Assembly (NCBI RefSeq): GCF_003574215.1
Contig: NZ_AP018558.1
Coordinates: 124,001-188,000 of the forward strand
From: Hydrogenophilus thermoluteolus
GTDB lineage: Bacteria; Pseudomonadota; Gammaproteobacteria; Burkholderiales; Rhodocyclaceae
DNA: 64,000 bases
Reading direction: 5' to 3'
Under the pieces are notes generated by a model. The model was not told the DNA's origin. It did no database searches and was given only the letters and a program-made list of their open reading frames with translations. Positions within the stretch are counted from its first letter, which is position 1. Each line of letters opens with the position of its first letter. Below are positions 51,840 through 60,329 of this stretch, piece by piece. The translations under genes and the position numbers were made by a program.

Positions 51840-52781
51840 TCAACTCGAACGCCGCACGTGGGTGCCCTCCGGCAAGAGCCCTTCGGGGCGCCAGCGCAAC
51901 ACCAGTTGCAGCATCAAGCCGATCACGAAGACACGGATATATTTCGCCTGGGTAGCGATCTCCGCAGGCAGGCGGTCGGTGAGGAGTTCGGAGCTCGACC
52001 AGATCACCCAGATGATCACCGCGCCCAGGATCGCGCCACGGTTGTTGCCCGACCCGCCCAGGATCAGCATGATCCAGACCAGAAAGGTCACCATCATCGG
52101 GTCGATCGCCTCGGGCGTGATCGCGCGCATGAAGTGGACATAGACGGCACCTGCGAGCCCCATGATCGCGGCGCCCAGGATGAAGGCTTCGAGCCGCCGC
52201 GCCTCGACGTTTTTCCCCATCGCAGCGGCTGCGTGTTCGTTTTCGCGGATCGCGCGCATCATCCGGCCCCACGGCGCGGCGAGTTGCCGTTCCAACGCCC
52301 AGTAGATCATCACCACCATCGCCCAGGTGAGCGCCAGATAAGCGAGTTGCGACCATTCGTAGGGCAGGTCGCCGAAGGGGCGGGGAATGCCGGTGATGCC
52401 GCGCACGCCGCCAGAAAGCAGATCTTCGGTGCGCAGCACCAAGCGGATGATCTCTGCAACCCCGATGGTGGCGATTGCCAAGTAGTCCGAACGGAACCGC
52501 AGGGTCACCTTGCCGATGGGCCACGCGATGAGCGCAGCGGCGACCATCGCAGCGATCCAGCCGACGACCGTGGGCAGTTCCCAGCCCATGATGCGGTCGG
52601 GAACCGGCGGGGCGGTAAAGAGTGCCGACAGGTACGCGCCGACCGCGAAAAAGCCCGCCACCCCGGCGTTGAAGAGCCCGGCGTACCCCCACTGGACGTT
52701 GAGGCCGAGGGAGAGGAGCGCGTAGATGCCGATCAGCACCCCCATGAAGATCGCGTAATTGAGCAGTCCCAGTGTATCCAT
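51840..52781 (-). CDS. livM: Branched-chain amino acid ABC transporter permease LivM
   Basis: This 313-residue permease has about eight to nine hydrophobic helices. The N-terminal YALLSLGLNVQWGYAGLFN and GVAGFFAVGAYL, and the cytoplasmic EAA-like segment WALERQLAAPWGRMMRAIRENE, are typical of LivM. It pairs with LivH to form the membrane channel. It starts one base after the livH stop. Confidence 0.93.
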   Translation of the reverse strand: MDTLGLLNYAIFMGVLIGIYALLSLGLNVQWGYAGLFNAGVAGFFAVGAYLSALFTAPPVPDRIMGWELPTVVGWIAAMVAAALIAWPIGKVTLRFRSDYLAIATIGVAEIIRLVLRTEDLLSGGVRGITGIPRPFGDLPYEWSQLAYLALTWAMVVMIYWALERQLAAPWGRMMRAIRENEHAAAAMGKNVEARRLEAFILGAAIMGLAGAVYVHFMRAITPEAIDPMMVTFLVWIMLILGGSGNNRGAILGAVIIWVIWSSSELLTDRLPAEIATQAKYIRVFVIGLMLQLVLRWRPEGLLPEGTHVRRSS

Positions 52782-52782
52782 C

Positions 52783-53655
52783 TCAGAGCACCTTCCCTTT
52801 GAAGATCCCTTGCGGACGAACCAAGAGGATCAGGATGAGGATCACGAACGCGGTGGCCATTTTGTATTGGCTGGGGAGCACCAGTACCGAAAGTTCTTCG
52901 ACCAACCCGATCACGAGACCACCTACCACGGCACCTTCGACGCGCCCGACGCCCCCCAGGATCGCGGCGGCGAACATCGCCAAAAGTGCCGACCAACCCA
53001 TCATCGTGTTGAGTTCGGTGTTGATGCCCAGGAAAAACCCGGCTGCGGCGGCAAGCGCGCCTGCGATCACCCAGGTGAGGCGGGTCACCGCTTCGTTGTT
53101 CACGCCACAGAGGCGCGCCAGTTCCGGGTTGTCCGACATCGCGCGCATCGCTTTCCCCCAACGGGTATAACGCAGGAACGCCATCAGGAAGAGCACGAGC
53201 CCGGTCGCGGTGGCAAAGGTGATCAGTTCGCGGGAGCGTAGCATCAATCCGCCGTACGATTCGGCGCGCACGATTCCCGTCGAATAGACCTGTGGATCGA
53301 CGCCCCAGACCACTTGGACGACGGAGCGCAGCATCAGCGCGACCCCCAGCGAGGCCATCACCGTGAGGATCTTGGGCCGGGTTTCGAGGTGACGATAGAA
53401 AACGCGGTCGAGTACCACCGCGACGAGCGCGGTGATCGCCATCGCAAAGGGAAGCGCGACCCACGGCGAGAGCGCGAACGACCCCACCAGCCCCAATGCG
53501 ACGTAAGCGCCCAACGTGGCCATGTCGCCGTGGGCGAAGTGGGCGTAGCGCAAGATACCGAAGATCAGGGTGATCCCGATCGCACCCAACGCGTAGATGC
53601 TCCCCGAGATCAACCCGGGGATCACGTAGAAATTGATCAGTTCCAATCCACTCAT
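52783..53655 (-). CDS. livH: Branched-chain amino acid ABC transporter permease LivH
   Basis: The 290-residue polytopic protein shows GLISGSIYALGAIGITLIFG, RYAHFAHGDMATLGAYVAL and the coupling loop RYTRWGKAMRAMSDNPELARL, all typical of LivH. Together with LivM it forms the translocation pore. Its start is 18 bases after livF, and it ends directly before livM. Confidence 0.94.
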   Translation of the reverse strand: MSGLELINFYVIPGLISGSIYALGAIGITLIFGILRYAHFAHGDMATLGAYVALGLVGSFALSPWVALPFAMAITALVAVVLDRVFYRHLETRPKILTVMASLGVALMLRSVVQVVWGVDPQVYSTGIVRAESYGGLMLRSRELITFATATGLVLFLMAFLRYTRWGKAMRAMSDNPELARLCGVNNEAVTRLTWVIAGALAAAAGFFLGINTELNTMMGWSALLAMFAAAILGGVGRVEGAVVGGLVIGLVEELSVLVLPSQYKMATAFVILILILLVRPQGIFKGKVL

Positions 53656-53673
53656 GCGCGTAATCCCTTTGTT

Positions 53674-54381
53674 TTATCCGCCCAAGAACATCTGGGCGAT
53701 CTCCGGGTCGTTGAGGAGTTCTTGACCGGTCCCTTCGTGGCGGTTGCTCCCAGTGGCGAGCACGTAGCCGCGATCGCAGAACGCCAATGCCTGCTTCGCG
53801 TGCTGTTCGACCAGTAGGATCGCCACGCCGGTGTCGCGCACGTCGCGGCAGATCTGAAAGATCTGTTCCATGTATTTCGGCGACAATCCTGCAGTGGGTT
53901 CGTCAAGCAGCAGCAGCCGCGGGTTGAGCATCAACGCGCGTCCCATCGCCACCATCTGGCGCTGCCCGCCAGAGAGGCTCCCAGCGAGCGCGTTGCGTTT
54001 CGCTTTGAGGTCGGGGAAGAGCGTATAGATGCGCTCGAACGCTTCCGCTTTGACCGATTTCGCGAGGAACGCCCCCATCTCCAGGTTTTCGTGTACGGTC
54101 ATTTCGGCAAAGACGTTCTTGACCTGCGGAACGTAGGAGATACCGCGGCGCACGATCGCGTCCGGTTTCCAACCGGTGATCTCTTCCCCTTCGAAGAGGA
54201 TCGCGCCGTCGCGGATCTTCACCAGACCGAAGACCGCTTTCATTGCGGTGGATTTCCCCGCGCCGTTCGGCCCGACGATCACCACGATCTCTTTCGGGTT
54301 TACGGTAAGAGAGACGCCGTGGAGAATGTCGGCGTCACCATAGCCACCACGCACCTGATGCATCACGAGGACCGGGTTCAT
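53674..54381 (-). CDS. livF: Branched-chain amino acid ABC transporter ATPase LivF
   Basis: This 235-residue ATPase has Walker A GPNGAGKSTAMKAV, signature LSGGQRQMVAMGRAL and Walker B RLLLLDEPTAGLSPKYME, with the LivF-type GISYVPQVKNVF. It drives uptake with LivG. It overlaps livG by 4 bases (ATGA). Confidence 0.95.
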   Translation of the reverse strand: MNPVLVMHQVRGGYGDADILHGVSLTVNPKEIVVIVGPNGAGKSTAMKAVFGLVKIRDGAILFEGEEITGWKPDAIVRRGISYVPQVKNVFAEMTVHENLEMGAFLAKSVKAEAFERIYTLFPDLKAKRNALAGSLSGGQRQMVAMGRALMLNPRLLLLDEPTAGLSPKYMEQIFQICRDVRDTGVAILLVEQHAKQALAFCDRGYVLATGSNRHEGTGQELLNDPEIAQMFLGG

Positions 54382-55205
54382 GCGTTCCCCTCCTCGATCT
54401 CGAGTTCTTCAATCTCGGCGATCGCCGCTTCGACTTCGGGATGAACGGTTTCACCCAGATAGGCTTCGAGCACCCGCGGGTCGTTGCGCACTGTTGCGAA
54501 ATCCCCTTCGATCAACACCTTGCCTTCGGCCATACAGATGACCGGATCGCACAGTTTTTCGATCATCTCCATGTCGTGTTCGATCAGGATGAAGGTGTAG
54601 TTCCATTCGCGGTTGAGGATCTGGATCTTCTCTTCCAGCTTACGCAGGAGCGTGCGGTTCACTCCGGCCGCGGGTTCGTCGAGGAGCACGAGCTTGGCGT
54701 TGGTCATCATCGTCCGCCCCAGCTCCAGCAATTTCTTCTGCCCACCGGAGAGGTTGCCTGCGCGTTCGTTCATCACGTGGGTGAGTTCCAAGAACGCCAG
54801 CACGTCGATCGCTTTTTGCCGCACTTCGGCTTCGGTACGCGCCACTTCCCCTGGGGTGAACCAGTTCGCCCACAGTTGTTCGCCCGGTTGCTTCGGCGGG
54901 ACGACCATGAGGTTCTCCAGCACGGTGAGGCGGGGGAATTCATGCGGGATTTGGAACGTGCGCACCAACCCGCGGTGAAAGCGTTCGTCGGTCCGCAGCC
55001 GGGTGATCTCTTCACCGTCGAAGCGGATGCGGCCCGCGGTGGGCTGATAGGCACCGGCGATCACGTTGAAGAGGGTCGTTTTGCCTGCCCCGTTGGGGCC
55101 GATGAGGCCGGTGATCGTGCCCGGTTCGACTTTGAGCGAGACGCCGTCGACGGCACGAAAGCCGCCAAACGCCATCACGAGGTTTTCCAATTCCAGCAGC
55201 GCCAT
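54378..55205 (-). CDS. livG: Branched-chain amino acid ABC transporter ATPase LivG
   Basis: From the ATG at 55205 (MALLELENLVMAFGG) the protein has 275 residues; a GTG seven codons earlier (55226) is possible. Walker A is GPNGAGKTTLFNVI, signature LSGGQKKLLELGRTM, Walker B LVLLDEPAAGVN, with the LivG marker RTFQIPHEFPRLTVLENLMV. It is the first gene of the livGFHMJ operon. The ~20 C-terminal residues are Glu-rich (AAIAEIEELEIEEG), longer and more acidic than usual. Confidence 0.95.
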   Translation of the reverse strand: MALLELENLVMAFGGFRAVDGVSLKVEPGTITGLIGPNGAGKTTLFNVIAGAYQPTAGRIRFDGEEITRLRTDERFHRGLVRTFQIPHEFPRLTVLENLMVVPPKQPGEQLWANWFTPGEVARTEAEVRQKAIDVLAFLELTHVMNERAGNLSGGQKKLLELGRTMMTNAKLVLLDEPAAGVNRTLLRKLEEKIQILNREWNYTFILIEHDMEMIEKLCDPVICMAEGKVLIEGDFATVRNDPRVLEAYLGETVHPEVEAAIAEIEELEIEEGNA

Positions 55206-55361
55206 GGTTCGTTCTCGCTTCGCCACTACCGGGGCAATGTTATCGCGCGCGCAGCAACGATGCGAGTGGGGTTTACCCGATAAGCGGCCGCAAACGGCAT
55301 CGAAACACGTGGTTGGGCGGCGTTCGGCTACAATCGCGAGCTAGACTCAGTTGAGGATGGG

Positions 55362-55814
55362 ATGGTGATGACGGGTGTAGCGCTGCGTTCGTGGCGCGAG
55401 CGTTGGTTACAAGTCGGGCTCTTCGAACTGGGTGGTCTCCTTTTGATCACGCCGGTCTATCGCTGGGTCACTGGCGAAGGGTGGGGCGAATCGGTCGGGC
55501 TTCTGGTCTTGCTCTCCCTGATCGCCACCATCTGGCAGGCGGTCTTCAACACGGTATTCGACCGGTGTGAAGCGCGCTGGGCGCGACGACCCGCACATCT
55601 GCGCCCGTGGCGGTGGCGTGCGGTGCATGCGCTCGGTTTCGAGGTGACGCTCTTTCTGATCACCTGGCCGGTGATCGTGCTCTGGACCGGGTGGACGTGG
55701 TGGGCTGCGGCGGTCGCGGACTTGGGGCTTGCGCTTGCCTACACCGCGTACGCGTTCCTCTACCATTGGCTCTTCGACCGCTGGCGGCCCGTTGCCGCAG
55801 AGCGCGGCGCGTAA
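55362..55814 (+). CDS. PACE-family efflux protein (chlorhexidine-type transporter)
   Basis: This 150-residue, four-helix membrane protein consists of two tandem bacterial-transmembrane-pair modules. Repeat one has RWLQVGLFELGGLLLITPVY and WQAVFNTVFDRCEARWARR; repeat two has RAVHALGFEVTLFLITWPVI and DLGLALAYTAYAFLYHWLFDRWRP. This is the PACE fold (AceI), which exports chlorhexidine, other biocides and short-chain diamines. It stands alone between livG (divergent) and murB. A TACAAT at about 55329 is a possible -10. Confidence 0.92.
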   Translation: MVMTGVALRSWRERWLQVGLFELGGLLLITPVYRWVTGEGWGESVGLLVLLSLIATIWQAVFNTVFDRCEARWARRPAHLRPWRWRAVHALGFEVTLFLITWPVIVLWTGWTWWAAAVADLGLALAYTAYAFLYHWLFDRWRPVAAERGA

Positions 55815-55879
55815 CCTGCTGTGTTGGCTCTGCCTATGCGGAAGTACGCGGTCGACTCCATGCCCGAACGCGTTTGGCG

Positions 55880-56941
55880 ATGAGAATCGAACGCGACGTC
55901 GACCTGCGCGATTGGCATACCTTTCGCCTCCCCGCGCGTGCCGCGGAACTGGTGGTGATCGAACGCGACGCCGATTGGGCGGCGTGGCGTGCGCGCTGGC
56001 AGGCCGTGCCGCTGCCCGAAGTGATCGTTGGGGAGGGCAGTAACGTACTCTTCGTCGCCGATTTCCCGGGACGCGTGGTGCGGATCGCGACGCGCGGCTG
56101 GCAGGTGGTTGCAGAAACGGCGACCGAGCGGGTGATCGAGGCTGCGGCAGGGGAGGCATGGGCGCCGTTCGTCGCGGCGCTTGTGGCGCGCGGTTGGGGT
56201 GGGCTCGAAAACCTTGCAGCGATTCCGGGCACTGTTGGCGCCGCGCCGGTGCAGAATATCGGTGCTTATGGCTTGGAAGTGGGCGAACGAATCGCCGCGG
56301 TGACGATCTGGCACCGTGTGAGCGGCGAGACGCGCACCGTTGCCGCCTCCGAGTTGGCGTTCGGGTACCGCACCAGTTGGTTCAAAACCGACGCGGCGCG
56401 TGACTGGGTGATCCGGTCGGTGCGCTTTGCGCTTCCCAAGCATGCGGCGCTGCGCCCCCACTATCCCGATTTGCAACGCTGGCTCACCGCGCAGGGCATC
56501 GAGCTCGCGGACTTACCGCCGGATGGAGCGGTGCGTGCGGTGCATGACGCCGTGGTGGCGGTGCGGGCTGCGAAACTGCCAGACCCCAAAGTGACCGGCA
56601 ATGCCGGGAGTTTCTTCCTCAACCCCATCCTTACGGCGGACGAATGGCAGCGGTTGCGTGCATGCGCGCCCGAAGTGCCCGGGTTCCCCCTTGCCGACGG
56701 GCGGTGGAAAGTGCCCGCCGCCTGGTTGATCGAACAAGCCGGTTTGAAAGGGGCACAACTGGGGGGTGTCGCGGTCGATACGCGGCACGCGCTCGTCTTG
56801 GTCAATTTGGGGAACGGCACCGGCGCCGACTTGCTGCGGCTGATGCGCCGGGTTCAGGACACAGTCGCGGCGCGGTTTGGCGTCATGCTACAACCCGAGC
56901 CGACGCTGATCGGTTGGGACGGCACCAAAGTGTCGATTTGA
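55880..56941 (+). CDS. murB: UDP-N-acetylenolpyruvoylglucosamine reductase MurB
   Basis: This 353-residue flavoenzyme is of the E. coli type I length. The ATG at 55880 begins MRIERDVDLRDWHTFRLPA, followed by FAD-binding VGEGSNVLFV and GLENLAAIPGTVGAAPVQNI. The catalytic serine is in GNAGSFFLNPIL, and the C-terminal E-containing PEPTLIGWDG is present. It reduces enolpyruvyl-UDP-GlcNAc to UDP-MurNAc for peptidoglycan. The frame is open back to 55607, inside the PACE gene, but the family N-terminus fits 55880. It is convergent with Rpn copy 3. Confidence 0.95.
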   Translation: MRIERDVDLRDWHTFRLPARAAELVVIERDADWAAWRARWQAVPLPEVIVGEGSNVLFVADFPGRVVRIATRGWQVVAETATERVIEAAAGEAWAPFVAALVARGWGGLENLAAIPGTVGAAPVQNIGAYGLEVGERIAAVTIWHRVSGETRTVAASELAFGYRTSWFKTDAARDWVIRSVRFALPKHAALRPHYPDLQRWLTAQGIELADLPPDGAVRAVHDAVVAVRAAKLPDPKVTGNAGSFFLNPILTADEWQRLRACAPEVPGFPLADGRWKVPAAWLIEQAGLKGAQLGGVAVDTRHALVLVNLGNGTGADLLRLMRRVQDTVAARFGVMLQPEPTLIGWDGTKVSI

Positions 56942-56997
56942 GCGATTCGATCGTCGCGCGCACCGGATCCGGCAGCTTTCTCTGTGCGTAATGATTC

Positions 56998-58008
56998 CTA
57001 ACCGAACACCTCATCAAGTGTTTTTGCATCGAGCACCCGGTCGAGCCAGCGCTCGATCTCTTCCCGGCTCGCGGTGCTCAGGCGCACCTGCACTGATTCC
57101 GGAAGCGGCCCGAAGCGTTTGGTGAGCTGCCGCTGCAAGGTTTGCAGCTCGCCGAGGTAAAAACCCTTCTCCTCGCCTTGTTGCAATCCCTGCTGCAACC
57201 CTTGTTGCAACCCTTGTTGCAACCCCTGCTGCAACCCCTGTTCCCACCACTCCTTGGTCCAACTCTCGATGCGTTCGGCCAACATCGTATCGACCTCCAG
57301 TAAGTCCGAGACGTCAGGTACCTCGACCGTGCCTTTTCCCATTTTACGCCGCAACAGCCGCATCAGCCAGCGGGTGAGACTGAAGCGCAGCGGCTTCTGT
57401 TCCGGTTCGGCGAGCCACTCGATCAGTTCCTGAACCACACGGCGCATATCCTCGGGGCTACGCGAATGTTCGAGCCGAAAGAGCGCCGCAGCAAGGTTAC
57501 GCTTGGTGAGCGCCTCGGGCAGATAACGCCCCTCGTCGATCAAAAGATACCGCGCTTGTGGCTGCCAGCGTCTGAGCGGCTCAGGCCCGTGCGCGATCAA
57601 TTCGCCGATCTCCTCGGCGGCGTTCCAGCGCGGCGTACCGTTATAGAGCACGATCGGCAACACCGGCGGCAACTTCCCCTCAGGGGTCAATTCGTTGCGG
57701 CGCACCAGATCCTGATAGAGGAGCCCAAGATAGACGAGCATGCGCAGCGCCATCCAGCGGTCGGGCTGCGCCTGGAACTCCAACAAGAGATAGACGTAGA
57801 GCCAATGGTTCTCGAAGCGCACCTTCCAGACCATATCCTCGTGGCGCGCATCGCCTTTCTCTGAGACGTAACTGGCGTTTACCCGCTCGAGGGTCGAAAA
57901 GTCGAGCGTCTGCACCCAAGGCTCGGGAACGAACCCGATGAGCAGATCGCGCACCATCTCGGGATGGGCAAAAAGGAGCTTGTAGCCGGTATCGTGTTCT
58001 TGGGTCAT
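56998..58008 (-). mobile_element. Rpn-family recombination-promoting nuclease/putative transposase, copy 3 (intact)
   Basis: The 336-residue ORF is almost identical to copy 2 from MTQEHDTGYKLLFAHPEM through the C-terminal DUF4351-like domain. It is 12 residues longer, mainly because it has five LQQG units instead of one. The C-terminus ends TLDEVFG. Sequence similarity to the other copies stops essentially at the start and stop codons; no terminal inverted repeats or target duplications are visible. Members of the family promote RecA-independent recombination as endonucleases; transposition itself is unproven. Confidence 0.85.
57179..57238 (-). repeat. Five tandem 12-bp units encoding LQQG in Rpn copy 3
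   Basis: Five imperfect 12-bp units (TGYTGCAAYCCY on the plus strand) lie head to tail and code for LQQG repeats. The units differ at a few third-position bases, unlike the uniform array in copy 1, so the two arrays have evolved separately. Confidence 0.88.
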
Positions 58009-58026
58009 GGCGTGACAATGACGGCT

Positions 58027-58362
58027 TCACACCCCCCACACGACCGGTTTGTGCTCCGCAAGCGCGTGCTTCATCATCTGGAGGAGCGGCCACGCCCGTT
58101 GGTGAAACCCCACGGGCATTGGCTTGCCGCTGGCATCGGCGTCCGCTTCGAGTGCCGCCAACTGCTGCCGTTCGCGTTCGCGGTCCGCTGCGCACGCCGC
58201 TTCCAATTTGGCAATCGCTTCGGGCAACTGTTCCGGCGTGAGGATGCCGCGATCGGGCTCCTTGCCGAGCAATTTCAGGATCGGTTCGGCATGTTTGCGG
58301 TACATGATCACGTCCGCATCGGCGTCCGAACGAAAAGTGATTAACAGCTGTTCGGGTTGCAT
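58027..58362 (-). CDS. DUF1840 domain protein
   Basis: The ATG at 58362, with AGGAG just upstream, gives 111 residues. The pattern LLITFRSDADADVIMYRKHA, LLGKEPDRGILTPEQLPEAI and the C-terminal FHQRAWPLLQMMKHAL with HKPVVWGV matches the small DUF1840 family of betaproteobacteria. Function unknown; no catalytic motif or membrane helix is visible. It follows hpt on the minus strand. Confidence 0.85.
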   Translation of the reverse strand: MQPEQLLITFRSDADADVIMYRKHAEPILKLLGKEPDRGILTPEQLPEAIAKLEAACAADRERERQQLAALEADADASGKPMPVGFHQRAWPLLQMMKHALAEHKPVVWGV

Positions 58363-58431
58363 CGCAAATCTCCTGGTGGGGAACGTGACCGGCGCAAAAA
58401 CCCGCCCTTCCAACGGGAATTTCAGCGCTTG

Positions 58432-58995
58432 CTACAGCCCTTTGACCGCGTAAATGCCGGGTGCGTTGCGCCAATACCCTTTGTAGTCCATCCCGAAACC
58501 GAAAACGAAGCGATCCGGTATCTCCAGTCCCGTGAAGTCGGCTTTCCACCCCGGACGCGCTTTGCGGTCGTGCTGTTTGTCACAGAGCACCGCCAGCGAA
58601 ACGCTCGCCGCGCCTTCGGCTTTCAACCGTTCGAGGATCGCCGCGAGCGTGTGGCCTTCGTCGAGAATGTCGTCGAGCACCAGCACGTGGCGGCCCTCTG
58701 CCGCTGCGGTGGGCTCGACGCGCCAGTGGAGTTCCGCGCCCTGCGTCGCATTGCCGTAGCGCGTGGCGTGCAGATAGGTGACTTCCAGCGGAAAGCGCAG
58801 TCGTGGTAAGAGCTGTCCGGCAAAGATCACTGCGCCGTTCATCACCACATAGACAAGTGGGGATTTGTCGGCAAGCCGGGCGGTGATCTCGGCAGCCAGG
58901 CGGTCGATCGCCGCCTGCACCGTTTGTTGATCCGCGAGGCAATCGGCCTCTTCCCACACTTGCCAGAAAGGGGATCGGTTCTGCGTCGTGTTCAT
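58432..58995 (-). CDS. hpt: Hypoxanthine-guanine phosphoribosyltransferase
   Basis: This 187-residue enzyme starts at the ATG at 58995. The PRPP-binding loop is VLVLDDILDEGHTL, with the nucleobase/pyrophosphate region YVVMNGAVIFAGQL and KADFTGLEIPDRFVFGFG. It salvages hypoxanthine/guanine to IMP/GMP. It is divergent from pyrE, with about 95 bases of AT-richer DNA between. Confidence 0.92.
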   Translation of the reverse strand: MNTTQNRSPFWQVWEEADCLADQQTVQAAIDRLAAEITARLADKSPLVYVVMNGAVIFAGQLLPRLRFPLEVTYLHATRYGNATQGAELHWRVEPTAAAEGRHVLVLDDILDEGHTLAAILERLKAEGAASVSLAVLCDKQHDRKARPGWKADFTGLEIPDRFVFGFGMDYKGYWRNAPGIYAVKGL

Positions 58996-59010
58996 CGTGG
59001 CACAAACCTC

Positions 59011-59040
59011 ATGCGCAAAAGCGCATTTTACGTTTTTTTT
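59011..59040 (+). promoter_or_regulatory. Hairpin plus T-tract in the hpt-pyrE divergent region
   Basis: The inverted repeat ATGCGC-AAAA-GCGCAT (59011-59026) is followed by TTTACG and eight T residues. Read on the plus strand it resembles an intrinsic terminator or attenuator just ahead of pyrE; as DNA it may be an operator for hpt. A TACAAT (59054-59059) downstream is a candidate pyrE -10 without a convincing -35. Confidence 0.4.
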
Positions 59041-59089
59041 CCGGCGGCTGCCGTACAATAGGGCGCAAAAACCACTCCGGAGCATTTCG

Positions 59090-59728
59090 ATGACAGCGAC
59101 CGCGCAGGCTTTTCTTCGCTTGGCACTCGAACGGCAAGCGCTGCGTTTTGGCGAATTCGTCACCAAAGCGGGGCGGCGTTCGCCCTACTTTTTCAATTCG
59201 GCCCATTTCGATGACGGTGCGGCGTTCGGCGCGCTCTGTGGCTTTTACGCCGAGGCGATTGAGGCGAGTGGTCTCACGTTCGACGCCCTCTTCGGCCCTG
59301 CGTACAAAGGGATTCCGCTCGTTGCTGGCGTGGCGATCCGCCTTGCCGAACGCGGCATCAACCGGCCGTTTGCGTTCAACCGTAAAGAGGCGAAAGACCA
59401 CGGCGAAGGGGGAACGCTCGTAGGGGCGGCGCTCTCCGGGCGGGTATTGATTGTCGACGACGTGATCTCGGCGGGCACCTCGGTGCGCGAATCGGTGGCG
59501 CGCATTACCGCAGCAGGGGCGACGCCTGCCGGGGTGGTGATCGCGCTCGACCGTGAAGAGCGGGGTCAAGGCGAGCGTTCCGCGGTGCAGGAGGTCGAAG
59601 ATGAATTCGGCATTCCGGTGATCGCGGTAGCGCGGTTGCGCGACCTCCTGCAGCTCCTCAAAGACGATCCCGCGCTCAGTGCCCATTGGCCTGCAGTGGA
59701 AGCGTATCGGGCGCGGTATGGGGTGTGA
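59090..59728 (+). CDS. pyrE: Orotate phosphoribosyltransferase
   Basis: The 212-residue enzyme begins at the ATG at 59090 with GGAG about 8 bases upstream. It has FGEFVTKAGRRSPYFFNSAHF, the GPAYKGIPL loop, the flexible-loop KEAKDHGEGG, and the PRPP motif VLIVDDVISAGTS. It forms OMP from orotate in pyrimidine synthesis. The response regulator start overlaps its stop by 11 bases. Confidence 0.96.
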   Translation: MTATAQAFLRLALERQALRFGEFVTKAGRRSPYFFNSAHFDDGAAFGALCGFYAEAIEASGLTFDALFGPAYKGIPLVAGVAIRLAERGINRPFAFNRKEAKDHGEGGTLVGAALSGRVLIVDDVISAGTSVRESVARITAAGATPAGVVIALDREERGQGERSAVQEVEDEFGIPVIAVARLRDLLQLLKDDPALSAHWPAVEAYRARYGV

Positions 59729-60329
59729 AGCGAACGATGCCGTACTGATCGTCGAGGACGATGCAGCGCTCCGCATACTCTTGGGCGGGCTGCTTGCACG
59801 GAAGGGGTGGCGCGTGCTCGAAGCGGGGACGCGTGAAGGTGCGCTCGCGTTGCTGGCGGAAAACCCGTCGATTTCCGTGATCGTCCTGGATTTGGGGTTG
59901 CCGCCGCGACCCCACGCGATCGACGAAGGAATCCTTTTTCTTTTTTCCGTTCGCCAATCGGGATTTCGCGGCAAAGTGGTCGTGTTGACCGGACAAGATC
60001 AGCACGCCGCGGCGGTGGCGGCGATCGGCGAAGGGGCGTTCGATTTTCTGGCCAAACCCGCACAGCCGCAACAGATCCTTGCTGCGGTCGAGCGCGCGCG
60101 CCTTTTCTATGAGGCCGAACGGCGGCTCGCTTCCGCGGGTCAAGAACGGGTGGCGCTCAGCGTTCCGCTCGAACGCGGCTGGCGTGAGATTCACGACCAG
60201 GTCCAAGAGGTGGTATTGCGTCGGCTGTGGCGCGAATCCAAGGGGAACGCTTCCGAAGTGGCGCGTCGTCTGGGGGTGAAGCGGGAGAATCTCTATCCCT
60301 TGCTGAAAAAGTTCGGAATCGAGCGGTGA
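59718..60329 (+). CDS. Response regulator with Fis-type C-terminal HTH
   Basis: From the ATG at 59718 the protein has 203 residues. The receiver domain shows D14-D15, phospho-acceptor D58 (IVLDLGLPP), T91 and K113 (LAKPAQ). There is no AAA+ sigma-54 domain; a linker leads straight to a Fis-type helix-turn-helix (NASEVARRLGVKRENLYPLLKK, about 170-195). This resembles RegA/ActR-type regulators. It overlaps the kinase gene by 4 bases (GTGA), so they form a two-component pair. Targets may include the pilin-like genes just downstream. Confidence 0.85.
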   Translation: MGCEANDAVLIVEDDAALRILLGGLLARKGWRVLEAGTREGALALLAENPSISVIVLDLGLPPRPHAIDEGILFLFSVRQSGFRGKVVVLTGQDQHAAAVAAIGEGAFDFLAKPAQPQQILAAVERARLFYEAERRLASAGQERVALSVPLERGWREIHDQVQEVVLRRLWRESKGNASEVARRLGVKRENLYPLLKKFGIER

